Assembly (NCBI GenBank): GCA_029204225.1
Contig: CM055094.1
Span: 25,380,541-25,444,540, forward strand
DNA from: Diphasiastrum complanatum
Lineage: Eukaryota > Streptophyta > Lycopodiopsida > Lycopodiales > Lycopodiaceae
DNA length: 64,000 nucleotides
Reading direction: 5' to 3'
Under the pieces are notes generated by a model. That model searched no databases and had not been told where the DNA came from. It saw nothing but the letters and a program-made list of their open reading frames with translations. The translations under genes and the position numbers were made by a program. Of this stretch, positions 1 through 10,129 are shown piece by piece (position 1 is the first letter of the stretch; each line of letters begins with the position of its first letter).

Positions 1-119
1 GAAAATTTCTTTGAAATTCATGTTTGATTTATAAAATTTTAAGATAGCAACATTTTTGTGTAGATTTTGATGTTTTTTAAAAAATTTAATGTCCAAGCCA
101 AGAAAAAAAAAAGCATTTT

Positions 120-430
120 CTATGTTGAGCATAGCAAGTTCTTTAAATTTGCAAAGATGTGTTATGCTCAACATAGAAACCTTTCTTCCTCTCGTCCGGG
201 CTCTATGTTGAGCATAACATCTCTTCAATCTTTATGAGGTTATGCTATGCTCAACATAAGATATTCTCTTCCTCTCTCCCAAGTCCTATGTTGAGCATAA
301 TGTGCATTCTCACTCAACGCGGTTATGCTATGCGGAGCATACGATCTCCTCTTTTGCTTGCCCGCGTTGAGTTGAGCAAAGCGTCTGGGCGAGAGGAAGA
401 AATGTTTTTATGCTAAGCATAGCGAATCGT
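120..430. repeat. 83-bp tandem repeat with palindromic 13-mers
   Basis: The motif TATGCTCAACATA (or close variants) starts at 163, 246 and 329. Its reverse complement CTATGTTGAGCATA starts at 120, 203 and 286. Both series step by 83 bp, so this is a tandem array of about four 83-bp units. Each unit carries two oppositely oriented copies of a near-palindrome of form TATGCTnAGCATA; the copy at 409-421 is a perfect 6+1+6 palindrome. Nothing suggests coding. More scattered copies lie at 450, 523 and 575. Confidence 0.85.
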
Positions 431-889
431 TGCAAAATAAAAGAACTTACTATGCTCAACATAGGATTAAAAAGAAACTAAACTTTTCTCCTAAGATTAT
501 CATGGCACAATATTTGTCTATACTATGCTAAGCATAACATCTTATCTATTTAAATAAATTAAACCTTTGTAATACTATTCTAAGCATAGAGAAAGACTTT
601 TAAAAAAGAAAAATTACAAATATCACCTGGACAAAAAGTGGATTGTTGAAAGCTATGCGCGAGATTATAGAAGATCGTCACATGAATGCTTAGATCGCTT
701 TGATGACAACCTTAAACACAAATTCGTAAATGAGGTGCCATGTCTTACTCTTTGGGTCCTTAAATAAAAACTTTGACCTGCAAACTTTAATGGGCCCCCT
801 TTTTGACCGAATACTAGTACTATCACCAACAAGTTTTTTCGGTTAACTTCGTGACCAACTCCAACGATCGCAACCGTGTCAAGTTTACC
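431..889. other. spacer between repeat arms, no gene seen
   Basis: AT-rich DNA with three further palindromic 13-mers (near 451, 524 and 576) and no open frame resembling a protein. It separates the direct array at 120-430 from the inverted copy at 890-1,095 and would be the loop if the two arms paired. Confidence 0.5.
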
Positions 890-1095
890 AACCCTAAGCA
901 TAGAACGCGGGTGAGCGAAAGAGGAGATGCTATGCTCCGATAGCATAATCGCATTGAGTGAGAACACACGTTATGCTTAACATAGAACTCGATTTAGAAA
1001 AAGAGAATATCTTACGCTGAGGCATAGAGCTCGGGCGAGAGCAAGAACATAGCAAATCGTTGCAAAATAAAACAACTTGCTATGCTTAGCAAGTT
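890..1095. repeat. inverted copy of the 83-bp repeat array
   Basis: Read on the minus strand, this stretch matches about 240-375, including the context words around AACGCGGG, AGAGGAGAT, GAGTGAGAA and GAGAATATCTTA. The palindromic motif recurs at 931-947 and 972-985, with half copies at 892 and 1,080. With the array at 120-430 it makes a long imperfect inverted repeat. Confidence 0.75.
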
Positions 1096-1226
1096 AAATT
1101 TAGAGGAGCCAACCCCTACTGAGTAGTCGAGGTACAACTTAATGGAGCAGTCAAATTGGAATACCTAGACAAATCTCCATATGGAACTCTAGTTAATGGA
1201 AGTCGTTTGTCAATATTATACACCTG

Positions 1227-2655
1227 ACCCAAGAGGAGCGTGACAAAATAACCGAGAAATATATAAATATTGTGTCTACTTCTCTTTCTGCTCCTATACA
1301 TAATCTTTTTGTCAGAATTCCATACGATCCTACGCAGGTTTATTTGGATTCTGACCAGTATAACTAGTACGAGGCTCACCTAGCTAATAGAATTGATCTT
1401 TTTGGCAATTATTTTGATTTCTTTCTTCTAGATTCACATAGAAGCTTTAGATTAGGTCCCAAATTTTGTGCCGAGCTGAAAGATAAAACATCAGAGATTA
1501 CAGATGTAATAGTGAAATCCGAAAGAAGCTTTTTGCAGCATAGTATTAGTTTCGATTCTCATGGTGTAGTTTTTGTTGTTAGTCCATTTTTTATGGGAGC
1601 GATGAAGGCAAATGACACTGATTTTGAAAGGGCTGTATATTTTGTTGAATGCAGTCCAGTGGCAAAATTTTATTTGATTCCATATGAGAATAAGGATTGC
1701 TCGTTTGTTTTTGTTGCTTTAATTTAAATTGTTGCAGTCGACATTACTTTTATAAGTAAAGATTGCTTTAATTTTTATTTTGATTGTTGTAGTCGGCATT
1801 AGAGCCTGAACATTCTTTTTGTAAAGATAAATAAGGAGGGAGTATCAAATTTTCTATGTGTAAAAGTAAACTCAACTGCTAATACACATAGAAAATTTGA
1901 TTGTCTACTTCATGATGTTGTTCGGAAAGTACCGACAACAGCAATCTCAATTGGACAAATAATCATTAAATCTCTCAAGGTATATTCAATTCATCTCTGA
2001 TGTGCATGTATTTTTTTTTTAGTTTAAATCTATCATCATAACATAAATAAATTTTCTGTCATAATATTACTAATTTTTGTTCAATATATGCAGTGTGTAC
2101 AACAAAGGAATACTTTCAGTTGTGCATGGTTCGTCCTATATAATACAAAGCTCTTTTTTTAGTGGTATAATTTACAAGTGGATGTAGATATTGAAAAGAT
2201 AATATTCTGTTCATTTCTAGGTCCTTTCATTTTGATTCATATTTCTTTACTATCATTGTTTGTAATTTGCTGATTCACATATTTTGTGATGACAGTTCAC
2301 TCTTGAGCCGTATACTCCTGACGATGTATATAGATTTCAGCAAGAGTTGATCAAAACCTATGTACAGAATGGTGTAAGCGTTTCACCTGAAATCAAGGGC
2401 CCTCAAAAGCATATTGCTCCTACCTTAACAGCCTTTCAGGTTGCTCAGGATGCATAAATTATTATATATGATAAAAAAGAAATAGAAGTTCTTCCCAATA
2501 CAGAGGAAGGCGATATTATAGTAGAGAGATCTCTTGTCTTAAAAGGCATAGAAATCCTTCCTAAAATAGAGGAATGCGAGATAATAGAAGAGGGAACTGT
2601 CGTCTTATCAGTTCCTAATACTGATACTGAAAATATAGAAAAATTTACTGAATAG
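1227..2655 (+). pseudogene. gene 1 fragment: Ulp1-like protease region, 5'-truncated copy
   Basis: This is a direct repeat of 6,733-8,172 that lacks the histone H3 portion. The longest open piece, 1,512-1,727, encodes HSISFDSHGVVFVVSPFF and then YFVECSP. Downstream exons at about 1,798-1,979, 2,094-2,205 and 2,296-2,655 have GT/AG borders. The third exon begins CVQQRNTFSCAWFVLYN, which resembles the Gln...Cys segment of C48 (Ulp1/SENP) peptidases. The last exon is acidic and ends in TAG at 2,653. In-frame stops (for example after SDQYN near 1,365) make it a pseudogene here. The C48 assignment is by motif only and is moderate. Confidence 0.55.
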
Positions 2656-3179
2656 AGATCCATTTGTAAATAGAGATACATAAAAAAAAAAAAATACAAT
2701 CTTTCATGTATACAATCCATTTATGGGATTTTTATTGATATCAATATAGATTCTTACAATCAGGTTGTGTCCATAGTGTAATACTGGAATGCAATTTTTT
2801 ATATTGATAAAAAGACATGATGATTGGCATGTATTTGTTGATAGTGAATCTCAGTGTTCTTCCATAAGCTGGTTTGACAATGCATATACATTAATGGTAC
2901 ATCGATTTTCTCATTTCAACCATCTATCATATTCATTTTCAATATTTTTAGGTCTCTTCGGGCAGTGATGAGCTGGAAGGGCAGGCCTCATCAACCAATA
3001 GCATTTCCACATGCTGTCCGACGAAACATCAATATATTTAGAAAGTTTTTATTTTATTTATATTTGGAAGATTCTACGTTACGTAGAACCTCGATTTCAA
3101 GGTTCCAATTGGTCCACATGGCAATGAAAATAAAAAAAAAAAAAAACATCTTTTTCAAAGGCCCTCTTTGGGCTCTAAG
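2656..3179. other. 3' tail of gene 1 repeat, then unassigned
   Basis: Positions 2,750-2,875 closely match 8,270-8,393, so the repeated unit extends past the gene 1 stop. A short shared open stretch encodes DDWHVFVDSESQC. From 2,880 the two copies diverge. I recognise no protein in 2,880-3,180, although the frame there is open with a lysine-rich run. Confidence 0.4.
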
Positions 3180-3810
3180 TTTCTCTAATGGCTACACTTC
3201 CTCGTCCATAATGAATAAGATCATCAAGAAATTATCATAATGACGGAATGTTCAAAATAGTTGGCCAACCATTTCATATAACTGACTTATACAAATCAGA
3301 GTATGGTAAGCTCAATTACAACGATTGTAATAATATTTTCCTTGATATTGAAAATGTTCTAAAATACATTATTTGATTCAGTAAAGTAGACGAACATCAA
3401 GTAAATGGAAAGATCATTATAGTAATAAAATTGGATGAATCCGAAATCATCAAAAGTCAAAAGTTGGAATGAGTGATTGTCACTTTGATAAACAAAATTT
3501 CAGATACAGATGATCGAACCTTTAGTATTCAATCAAAAAATCACATATGGTGGTTGGCAACATTCCATGTATACTTTTCAATTTTCTTTTTAAGTATCGT
3601 TATTAACATTTCATACATTGCCATTTTTTTATTAACATGTCATGCATTACTTGCTTCTCTACAGGTCTTGAAAGAGGACCATAAAATACTTTCATGGATA
3701 TTTTCACGAACATGGCTCTTTGTAGGGATTTGAAAACATTAAAATGTATTTATACTGTCTCTCATGGGGCAACATCAAAGCATCCATGTCTTTATAACTT
3801 GCAGTGTTTC
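3180..3810 (+). pseudogene. gene 3 (transposase-like) N-terminal fragment
   Basis: Broken reading frames match the minus-strand gene at 53,289-55,082. Shared blocks are KLDESEIIK, SIQSKNHIWWL, an intron (about 3,567-3,665, ending CTACAG), then KEDHKILSWIF, RDLKTLKC and SHGATSKHPCLY. The second copy ends this block in CLYC, a pattern I associate with transposase-like proteins (Asp then Cys-x-x-Cys). Here it stops at about 3,810 and runs into unrelated DNA. Several stops are present. The family is not identified; transposase is inferred. Confidence 0.45.
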
Positions 3811-4043
3811 ACTTAAATGTTGACTTCTAATCCAACATCTGGACTTGTAATCACAGTTCTATCACTCCCTCACAAAGCTAGAATGAAGATAAGATGAAGT
3901 GAAAACTACTCTCAAGCAAATCTTGCCAATCTTGGCTATTTTTGGACAAAAACTGACTCTATCTCTCTCATGCACTTTGATGTACTTTCTAGACCTGGTT
4001 TCCACTTTAAGAAGGTCTGAAATCAATCTAGATTAATTAGTTT
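3811..4043. other. unassigned DNA between two gene fragments
   Basis: No recognisable coding or repeat structure. It separates the truncated gene 3 fragment from the 3' end of gene 2, which converge on it. It probably marks an insertion or deletion junction. Confidence 0.3.
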
Positions 4044-5200
4044 TCATGAAACAAATTCAAAACTAATTAGTCCTCCAAGAAAATAAGACAGTGCCTTGAT
4101 TGCAATAACCATAGTTTCACCATGTTGATGAAATTTTGAATGGGCAACACTTATCTCATTATTCTTGAAGGACTTCAGATAGTGCCCCAGTGCATAATCT
4201 CTTGAAAATTCTCCAGCAGAAGATCTCTGCCCTCCTCGACAAATTGTGAAATCATCAAGGAAAATTGTTTTCTGAAATGATAATAAACAAAGTAAGCTCC
4301 AGTATGTAATCTGACATAACAAATCTACTAGTACTTGATAAGATACAAAAACTTACGCATTCGGCTTTGTCTTTCCTGATTACTTTCTCTCCATCAATAT
4401 TATGTCCACCTTTAAAAAACTTATCATTATGTACATCGTCAACACTAGGGAGAAGATCATCAGCATCAAAATCAATTATATCTGAAAATTCATCAAGCTC
4501 TTTGCTCAAAATGCAAAGAGTCTCAGCTTCAGTGAAGTCAAAAAGATTCGATATTGTCAAAAAAAAATTATTATCTATATTATAAGTAGGCAAAGTGATC
4601 AAAAAATTTATCAAAAGGAGAAAGGGTAGTGGGTGTTCTAGGGCCTATAAACGTATCCCTATTTCAAGCAGGATCAAAATCTAAACAATCATCTAAATTA
4701 AAACTCGTATCAATAAAAAAAATATCTATATCTACAATCTTTGACTTTTCAGACTTTGTACCACTAGAAGAAGCTGCTTCAGAAGTGGAGGGGACAGACT
4801 CCGAATCGTCAGAAATATTTAACAAAAGAAAAAAGAAAACAAAAGCAGACTGAAAATCAACAAATCTACATTTTTTATTATGAATTGGGCACTCATCTAC
4901 AGACTTGAAATTATTATGTAACTTGGTAAACATTCTGTCAAGCTTAGCTTTATAGATATGCTTGTCGAGTGCCACCAGGTCCTGATAATGAATCATGTCC
5001 TTATTCTGAGATCTGAATAACGGAGTACTGAGCAGGGACTTAAATCTAAGATATATCTTAGAAAATGCCTCCACACCAGGGCCCTCAGTTATAGAAGGTA
5101 GAATAAAAAGAAAAGGAGAAAAAAGAGATTTGAAATACTCCAACCTATCAGTAATACCAAATTCATGAAAACAAACTAGATTCAAAATCACACATTTCAA
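4044..5200 (-). pseudogene. gene 2 of the H3 element (unknown function)
   Basis: Two exons on the minus strand: 5,200 to 4,357 (donor GC|GTAAGT) and 4,271 to 4,044 (acceptor TTTCAG). The protein starts with a block containing FHEFGI and LPSITEGPGVEAF, then DECPIHNKKC. A serine-rich acidic linker follows, then TLPTYNIDNNFF and EAETLCILSKELDEF. The second exon has FLDDFTICRGGQRSS, GHYLKSFKNNEIS and HSKFHQHGE. The copy at 51,452-53,228 matches throughout. A TGA at 4,664 replaces an Arg codon of the other copy, and small indels are present, so it is decayed. I recognise no family. It is transcribed away from gene 1 from the shared promoter. Confidence 0.6.
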
Positions 5201-6092
5201 ACAAAAACGACAGAATCAAAGTTCCAAATATCGTTCTCAGGCACAAACCGCACCTCAGGCAAGCACGTCAAGGTAACGTGCGCTCGAGAGAGATATTTCA
5301 AGTTGGAGTATCAGGTCCGAGCACAAGAACGCAGAGCACAAAATAAAAGAAATGCGAAGCAAGCTTGAATGCAACGATACCAGACGATGCAGTATCGGAT
5401 CCAGACGCAAAATAGCCAACGAAAGGTAATGAGAGCAAGCGACGCCTTGAAATTGATTTTCGGCAAAGCAATCGTCAATTTGTGTGAAAATCCGAGCCGA
5501 AAAAGACCTATTTATAAAAAAAAATTGTATGTGTGGAGGAGTGGCGAAGGAACATGTGTCGACTTATGATTGGTCAAAATAAATGCGCCATACCTAGATG
5601 ATTGATCTGACATCTGTCACGTGCGAGAATGACACGTGTCGAGAGCGAATTTGCGCACGTGTCTCAATCCACGTGGCCTCACAATTGGGTCATCATTGTC
5701 AGTACGGACATTCCACGTGGACCAATAATCTAACGACATGTGTCTTCATTGTCTTTTCACATGTGCAAAAATTTCGTATATATAAGTCCTCAGAATTTTC
5801 ATTTTTTTTCGCAAAATTTTCGTTTTTAGCTCCCAATATTGCTCTTAAGCGCGCTCTTTCACCGTTCAAGCTTCCCCCCTCTCACAGTGCGCTCGAGTCT
5901 GATACCGCTGGTAGTGCAATATCGCTTTTGAGCGTGCATCTCTTTTCATAAAATAATTTGTGTAGATCTCGTGCTCGAAACCAATATTCAATTCTAGTAT
6001 CGATCTCTAGCGCCCTTCTATCGCAAAAATTTTTGTTTTCAACCACTTTTCTTTTGTTCAAACTTTTTTTTCTTAATCATCTTCTTCTGAGA
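5201..6092. promoter_or_regulatory. bidirectional promoter and leaders with five G-boxes
   Basis: Five CACGTG cores lie at 5,618, 5,633, 5,656, 5,670 and 5,714, with CCAAT at 5,722. A rightward TATA box (TATATATAA) is at 5,777-5,785, about 310 bp before the gene 1 ATG. A leftward TATA box (TATAAATAG on the minus strand) is at 5,508-5,516, before gene 2. The copy at 50,545-51,451 keeps both TATA boxes, several G-boxes and the spacing. Both leaders carry iterated words such as AATATCGCTTTTGAGCG and GATACCG. G-boxes bind bZIP or bHLH factors in plants; control by them here is inference. Confidence 0.75.
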
Positions 6093-6710
6093 ATGATGGC
6101 CAGGACCAAATCCACTGCTCGTGCCATAACCACTGTACAGCCATCCCATTCATGTGTTCCCCCTGGTATTGGCCATAGGCGTGAAAAGAAGTAGGTCTGG
6201 CTGAGGGAGATCAGAAAACTCCAGAGATCAACTGAATTGTTGATCCCTAGAGCTCCTTTCGGCCGATCTATACGGAATGTCACTCTGTCACTTGGGCTAA
6301 ATGTTCGTTTTGCCGTGACAGCTACGCAGGCCTTACAAGGTGCTGCAGAAGATTTTTTGTCCCAGTTTTTTGAGGATACTTGTCTTTTGGCAGTGCATGG
6401 TAAGCGTGTTACCATCATGCCAAAGGATTTTGTCATTCTCAAAAGGCTTCGGGACGGATATTATGGTCTGCATGTTGATAATGCCAGCACCTCCAGAGAC
6501 CTGCCTCTGGATAGAACCGACCTGCCTACTACCTCTAGGAGGAAGAGAAAGCAACCTGTCCCCAAGAAGGCTAGATCTCGAAGGCCAGTTGCTTCCCTTC
6601 CTCCTAGACATATCGTCTTCTTGAGCTCTGAGTCAGATGTTGGAGAATCTGACTCAGATCGAGAATCTTCACCCCTTTCTCCTCCTGTTATTTGTCTAGC
6701 TCCTCAGTAG
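6093..6710 (+). pseudogene. gene 1, N-terminal part: histone H3-like domain
   Basis: From the second ATG (6,096) the protein starts MARTKSTAR, like an H3 tail but with Ala in place of Lys9. One in-frame TAG at 6,192-6,194 is followed in the same frame by WLREIRKLQRSTELLIP, APFGR, RFAVTATQALQGAAEDFL, FFEDT and KRVTIMPKD. This aligns without gaps to the whole H3 histone fold at roughly half identity. LLIPxxPFxR is the form typical of centromeric H3 (canonical H3 has RKLPFQR), but loop 1 is not lengthened. After the fold come a basic NLS-like segment (RRKRKQPVPKKARSRR), an acidic serine-rich tail and TAG at 6,708. The stop may be decay. The frame is otherwise clean for over 200 codons. It continues into the Ulp1-like region downstream. 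Confidence 0.85.
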
Positions 6711-8172
6711 GTTTCATCACCAAAAGTGTTGATTACCCAAGAGGAGCTAGACAAAATAACAGAGAAATCTGTAAATATTGTTTCCTCTTCTATTTAAGCT
6801 CCTCTACATAATCTTTTTGTGAGAATTCCATATGGTTTGGCCCAGGTTTTTTTTTATTCTGACCATTATAATCAATACGAGGCCTACCTAGCTAACAAAA
6901 TTGATCTTTTCGGCAATTTTTTTGATTTTTTTCTTCTAGATACACGTAGAAGCTTTAGGTCCCAAATTTTGTGCCGAGCTAAAAGATAAGACCCCAGAAA
7001 TTTCAGATGTAATAGTAGAGGCCGAAGTTTCTTTTTTGCAAAATAGTATTAGTTTTGATTCCCATGTTACAGTTTTTGTTGTTAGTCCATTTTTCATGGG
7101 AGCGGTAAAGGCGAAAGAAGCCAATTTTGAGAAGGCTGTCTATTTTATCGAATGCAGTCCTATGGCAAATTTCGATTTAATTCCATATGAAAATAAGTAA
7201 GGATTGCTCTTTTGTTTTTGTCGCTTTAATCTGGATTGTTGTATGTTTCATTGTTTTAATAAGTAAGGAATTTTTTCATAAATATGAATTTATCGATATT
7301 TGTATTTTGGTTGTTGCAGTCGACATTGGAGCCTGAACATTCTTTTTGTAAAGATAAATAAGGAGGGAGTATCAAATTTTTTCTGTGTAAAATTGAACTC
7401 GGCTGCAAATACACAAGGAGAATTTGATTCTCTACTTCATGATGTCGTTCGGAAAATACCGACAACGACAACTTCAATTGGAGAGATAACCATTAAATCT
7501 CTCAAGGTATATTCAATTTATCTTTGATATGCATGTATTCTTTTTTTAATTCAAATGTATCATCATAGCATAAATAAAATTTCTATCATAATATTACTAA
7601 TTTTCATTCTATATATGCAGTGTGTACAGCAAAAAGACGCTTTTAGTTGTGCATGGTTCATCCTGTACAATACAAAGCTATTTTTTGAATGATATAATTT
7701 ACAAGTGGATGTAGATATTGAAAAGGTAATATTCTGTTCATTTGTGGTTCATTTCATTCTGATTCATATTTTTTTACTATCATTGTTTGTAATTTACTAA
7801 TTCTCATGTTTTGTGATGACAGTTCACTCTTGAGCCGTATACTCCTGATGATGTATATAGATTTCGACAAGATTTGATTAGAACCTATGCCTAGTAAGTG
7901 TTGCACCTGCAATCGAGGGCCCTCAAAAGAAAGCTGCTCCTGTCTTAACAGCCTTTCAGGTTGTTCAGAATGCAAATCTTATTTTATATGATCAAAAAGG
8001 AATAAAAGTCCTTCCTAATACAGAGGAAGGCAATTTTATAGCAGATATTCCTCTTGTCTTAAAAGGCACTGAGGCCCTTCCCGAAACAGAGGAGGGCGAG
8101 ATTATGGAAGGAGTTGTTGCCTTATCATTTCCTAATACTGATATAGAAAATATAGAAAAATTGATTGAATAG
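6711..8172 (+). pseudogene. gene 1, C-terminal part: Ulp1/C48-like region
   Basis: In frame after the H3 part come ITQEELDKITEKS, LFVRIPYG, YEAYLANKIDLFGNFF, then (after a small frameshift near 6,960) GPKFCAELKDKT, SISFDSHVTVFVVSPFF and YFIECSP. Exons 7,319-7,506 (donor AAG|GTATAT), 7,621-7,725 and 7,823-8,172 follow. The second begins CVQQKDAFSCAWFILYN. The order His-(hydrophobic strand)-acidic-Gln-x5-Cys is that of C48 cysteine peptidases such as Ulp1, although the usual Asp is Glu. Stops at 6,708, about 6,789 and in exon 3 show decay. C48-like peptidases do occur in plant DNA transposons. The assignment is moderate. Confidence 0.55.
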
Positions 8173-8503
8173 AGATATATTTGTAATTAGAGAGACATAA
8201 AAAAAAATACAATCATTTTACATGTAAACAACCCATTTATGGATTTTTTTTATTGATATCACAATATATTCTTACAATCAGGTTGTGTCCATAGTCTAAT
8301 ACCTGAATGCAATTTTTCTATAATGATAAAAAGACATGATGATTGGCATGTATTTGTTGATAGTGAATCTCAATGTTCTTTCATAAGTTGGATTGTTTCG
8401 AGCTTATGTCTTTTACATACCTGCATAAAACTAGTACAAAGCTAGTTAGAATTAGTACAGAGTGTGTATTAGAAAGCTTTGATTGAAACTATTCATAAAA
8501 GAT
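8173..8503. other. 3' tail of gene 1 repeat
   Basis: Up to 8,393 this repeats 2,656-2,875, marking the end of the duplicated gene 1 unit. The remaining 110 bp lead into the convergent gene 3 fragment. No gene seen. Confidence 0.4.
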
Positions 8504-9795
8504 CTAGTGTTTACAATTACTTACGAGTTTACCATTGAAAATGAATCTGAAGTCTAAAAGTACATCATCTTGTAGGAGCAATTGTTCCCGCCGGATGTAG
8601 TTTAGACTCCAATCTTCTTCCACCTCAACACATGTCAAAACGACATCATTGTATATAATTTCAATATTTTTTCGTTTTGAATGTCCACTGGCTTTCAATT
8701 CTTGATCAAGTGACACCCATTTACCTTTATTTTTTTTTCCATCCTTGATAATGGAAGCATAAGCTCAACATTTGTTTTTCAATTTGATAACGGAAGCACA
8801 TGGAAGACATTTTAATTCTACATTCTATTTCTCCATCTAATCTATTGTCCCAGCCTTCATCCATAAATTCAGATAATAAATTATCTGATAAATTTTTGCA
8901 TACAAACATTGTTGGGGTTTTGTGTAACTTGACACTTGAAAAGAAATCCACAAATATATTCAAGGAAATAAACCAACTCAATCTGACTGTTTTTTATCTC
9001 GTGCTCATTTTTAATGAATTTTTTACATCATTATATATCTTGCAACAAAATGATTCTGAAACTGTAGCATCTGGTGCAATCCATTCATCACTCTCAAAAC
9101 TAGGTAATGGAATTGGTACTATTTGTCCAAAATTTTCTTTTGTATCAAGAATGTACATTGATTCATAAAAAAAGATCCCACTAACTAAATATTTATTTTT
9201 TAAATTGTGTCCACCATGATTTGTAGCTCTATGAAATGCTCCTCTTGCTTGCCAATATTTTTTTTCCATGCCTTGTGATGACCAGATACTTAAGCTCTCC
9301 TTTGCAAAATAAGTTGCATGATGAAGAAAGATGTGCAACAAACAAGAGTTGAAATAAATAACATCAATAGACAAATATATAATTATGAATGAGATAAGTT
9401 ATAATGAAATAGATCAGTACCATGTAATGTGTAACGTGGTCTTCTCCCCAACAATCTTGTACATATTTTATAAATGTGGTGCAATGATTTTGCAAAGTCC
9501 TCATATCTTCTGATGATAGGTTTTCTTTCCTAATAACACCTATTAGTTTGTCTAAATTGTTGCACACTTCTTGTCCCTTTTCCACTTGATTACTTACTTC
9601 AAGTGTTTGTGTGGCTTGAACAATTTCTTTCCAAATTCCGTATCTGACACTAGATTCTTTGCATGTGTGATTGGATAAGAATCTTCTTGTTTTATCACCT
9701 CCAATTGATGGCTTATTAGGAAAAAAAAAATTTCCAGAGAGTCTATCACTTTTTTCAATGATGACATTCCCTTTATGTAATCTTGCCTCTGAAAG
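8504..9795 (-). pseudogene. gene 3 (transposase-like) C-terminal part
   Basis: Read leftward from about 9,795: KPSIGGDKTRRFLSN, GIWKEIVQATQ, then NHCTTFIKYVQDCWGEDHVTHYM ending at a donor near 9,420. The next exon has HHATYFAKESLSIWSSQGME, ARGAFHRATNHGG and FESDEWIAPDATVSESF. The last exon ends at 8,504. The block CWG-DHVTHYM ... QGMEK ... HGG matches the fragment at 53,289-53,990 and looks like a family of transposase-like proteins I cannot name. Acceptor and frame defects show it is decayed. It converges on gene 1. Confidence 0.5.
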
Positions 9796-9899
9796 AACTC
9801 ACTTTCTAAATAGCATAATTAGTAGAATTTAACCCTTCTAGAAGGTATGTTCTAGTAGATCCCATCTTACTAGTAAGATTCTACACACAAGATATAGAT

Positions 9900-10060
9900 T
9901 TGTTTGAACCTGAAACTCACAAAGGTTTGAATTTGGGACGACCAAACACTGGTCCAACACAAGAAGTAGAAGATCCAAATATGAAAGATGTTCTGCCAAT
10001 TCCATTTAAAAATGTTCACATATGCACATTACACACTAAGGTTTGTATTACTGAAAACTA
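9900..10060 (+). pseudogene. small gene 3 exon fragment, opposite strand
   Basis: The plus strand encodes VEDPNMKDVLPIPFKNVHICTLHTK followed by a GT donor. This matches EDPNWKHVLPISLQNVHICTLHAE in the minus-strand copy near 54,150-54,215. It lies head-to-head with the gene 3 piece at 8,504-9,795, so the locus has been inverted internally. It ends at the 5' truncation of the next copia element. Confidence 0.5.
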
Positions 10061-10129
10061 ATTTATCTGTATATTCTCCTTGCATGGAATACACAACTGG
10101 AGTCTATGGCTAAAGTAGCTATTAAGAGG

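Noticed and set aside
120-1095. CRISPR-like array from regularly spaced repeats
   Set aside because: Spacers between motifs are themselves repeated with an 83-bp period, so it is a tandem satellite in a eukaryotic genome.
6093-6710. A functional host centromeric H3 gene
   Set aside because: It has an in-frame TAG, an unusual tail, and lies in a repeated multi-gene unit with a second copy of the promoter elsewhere, so an element gene is more likely.
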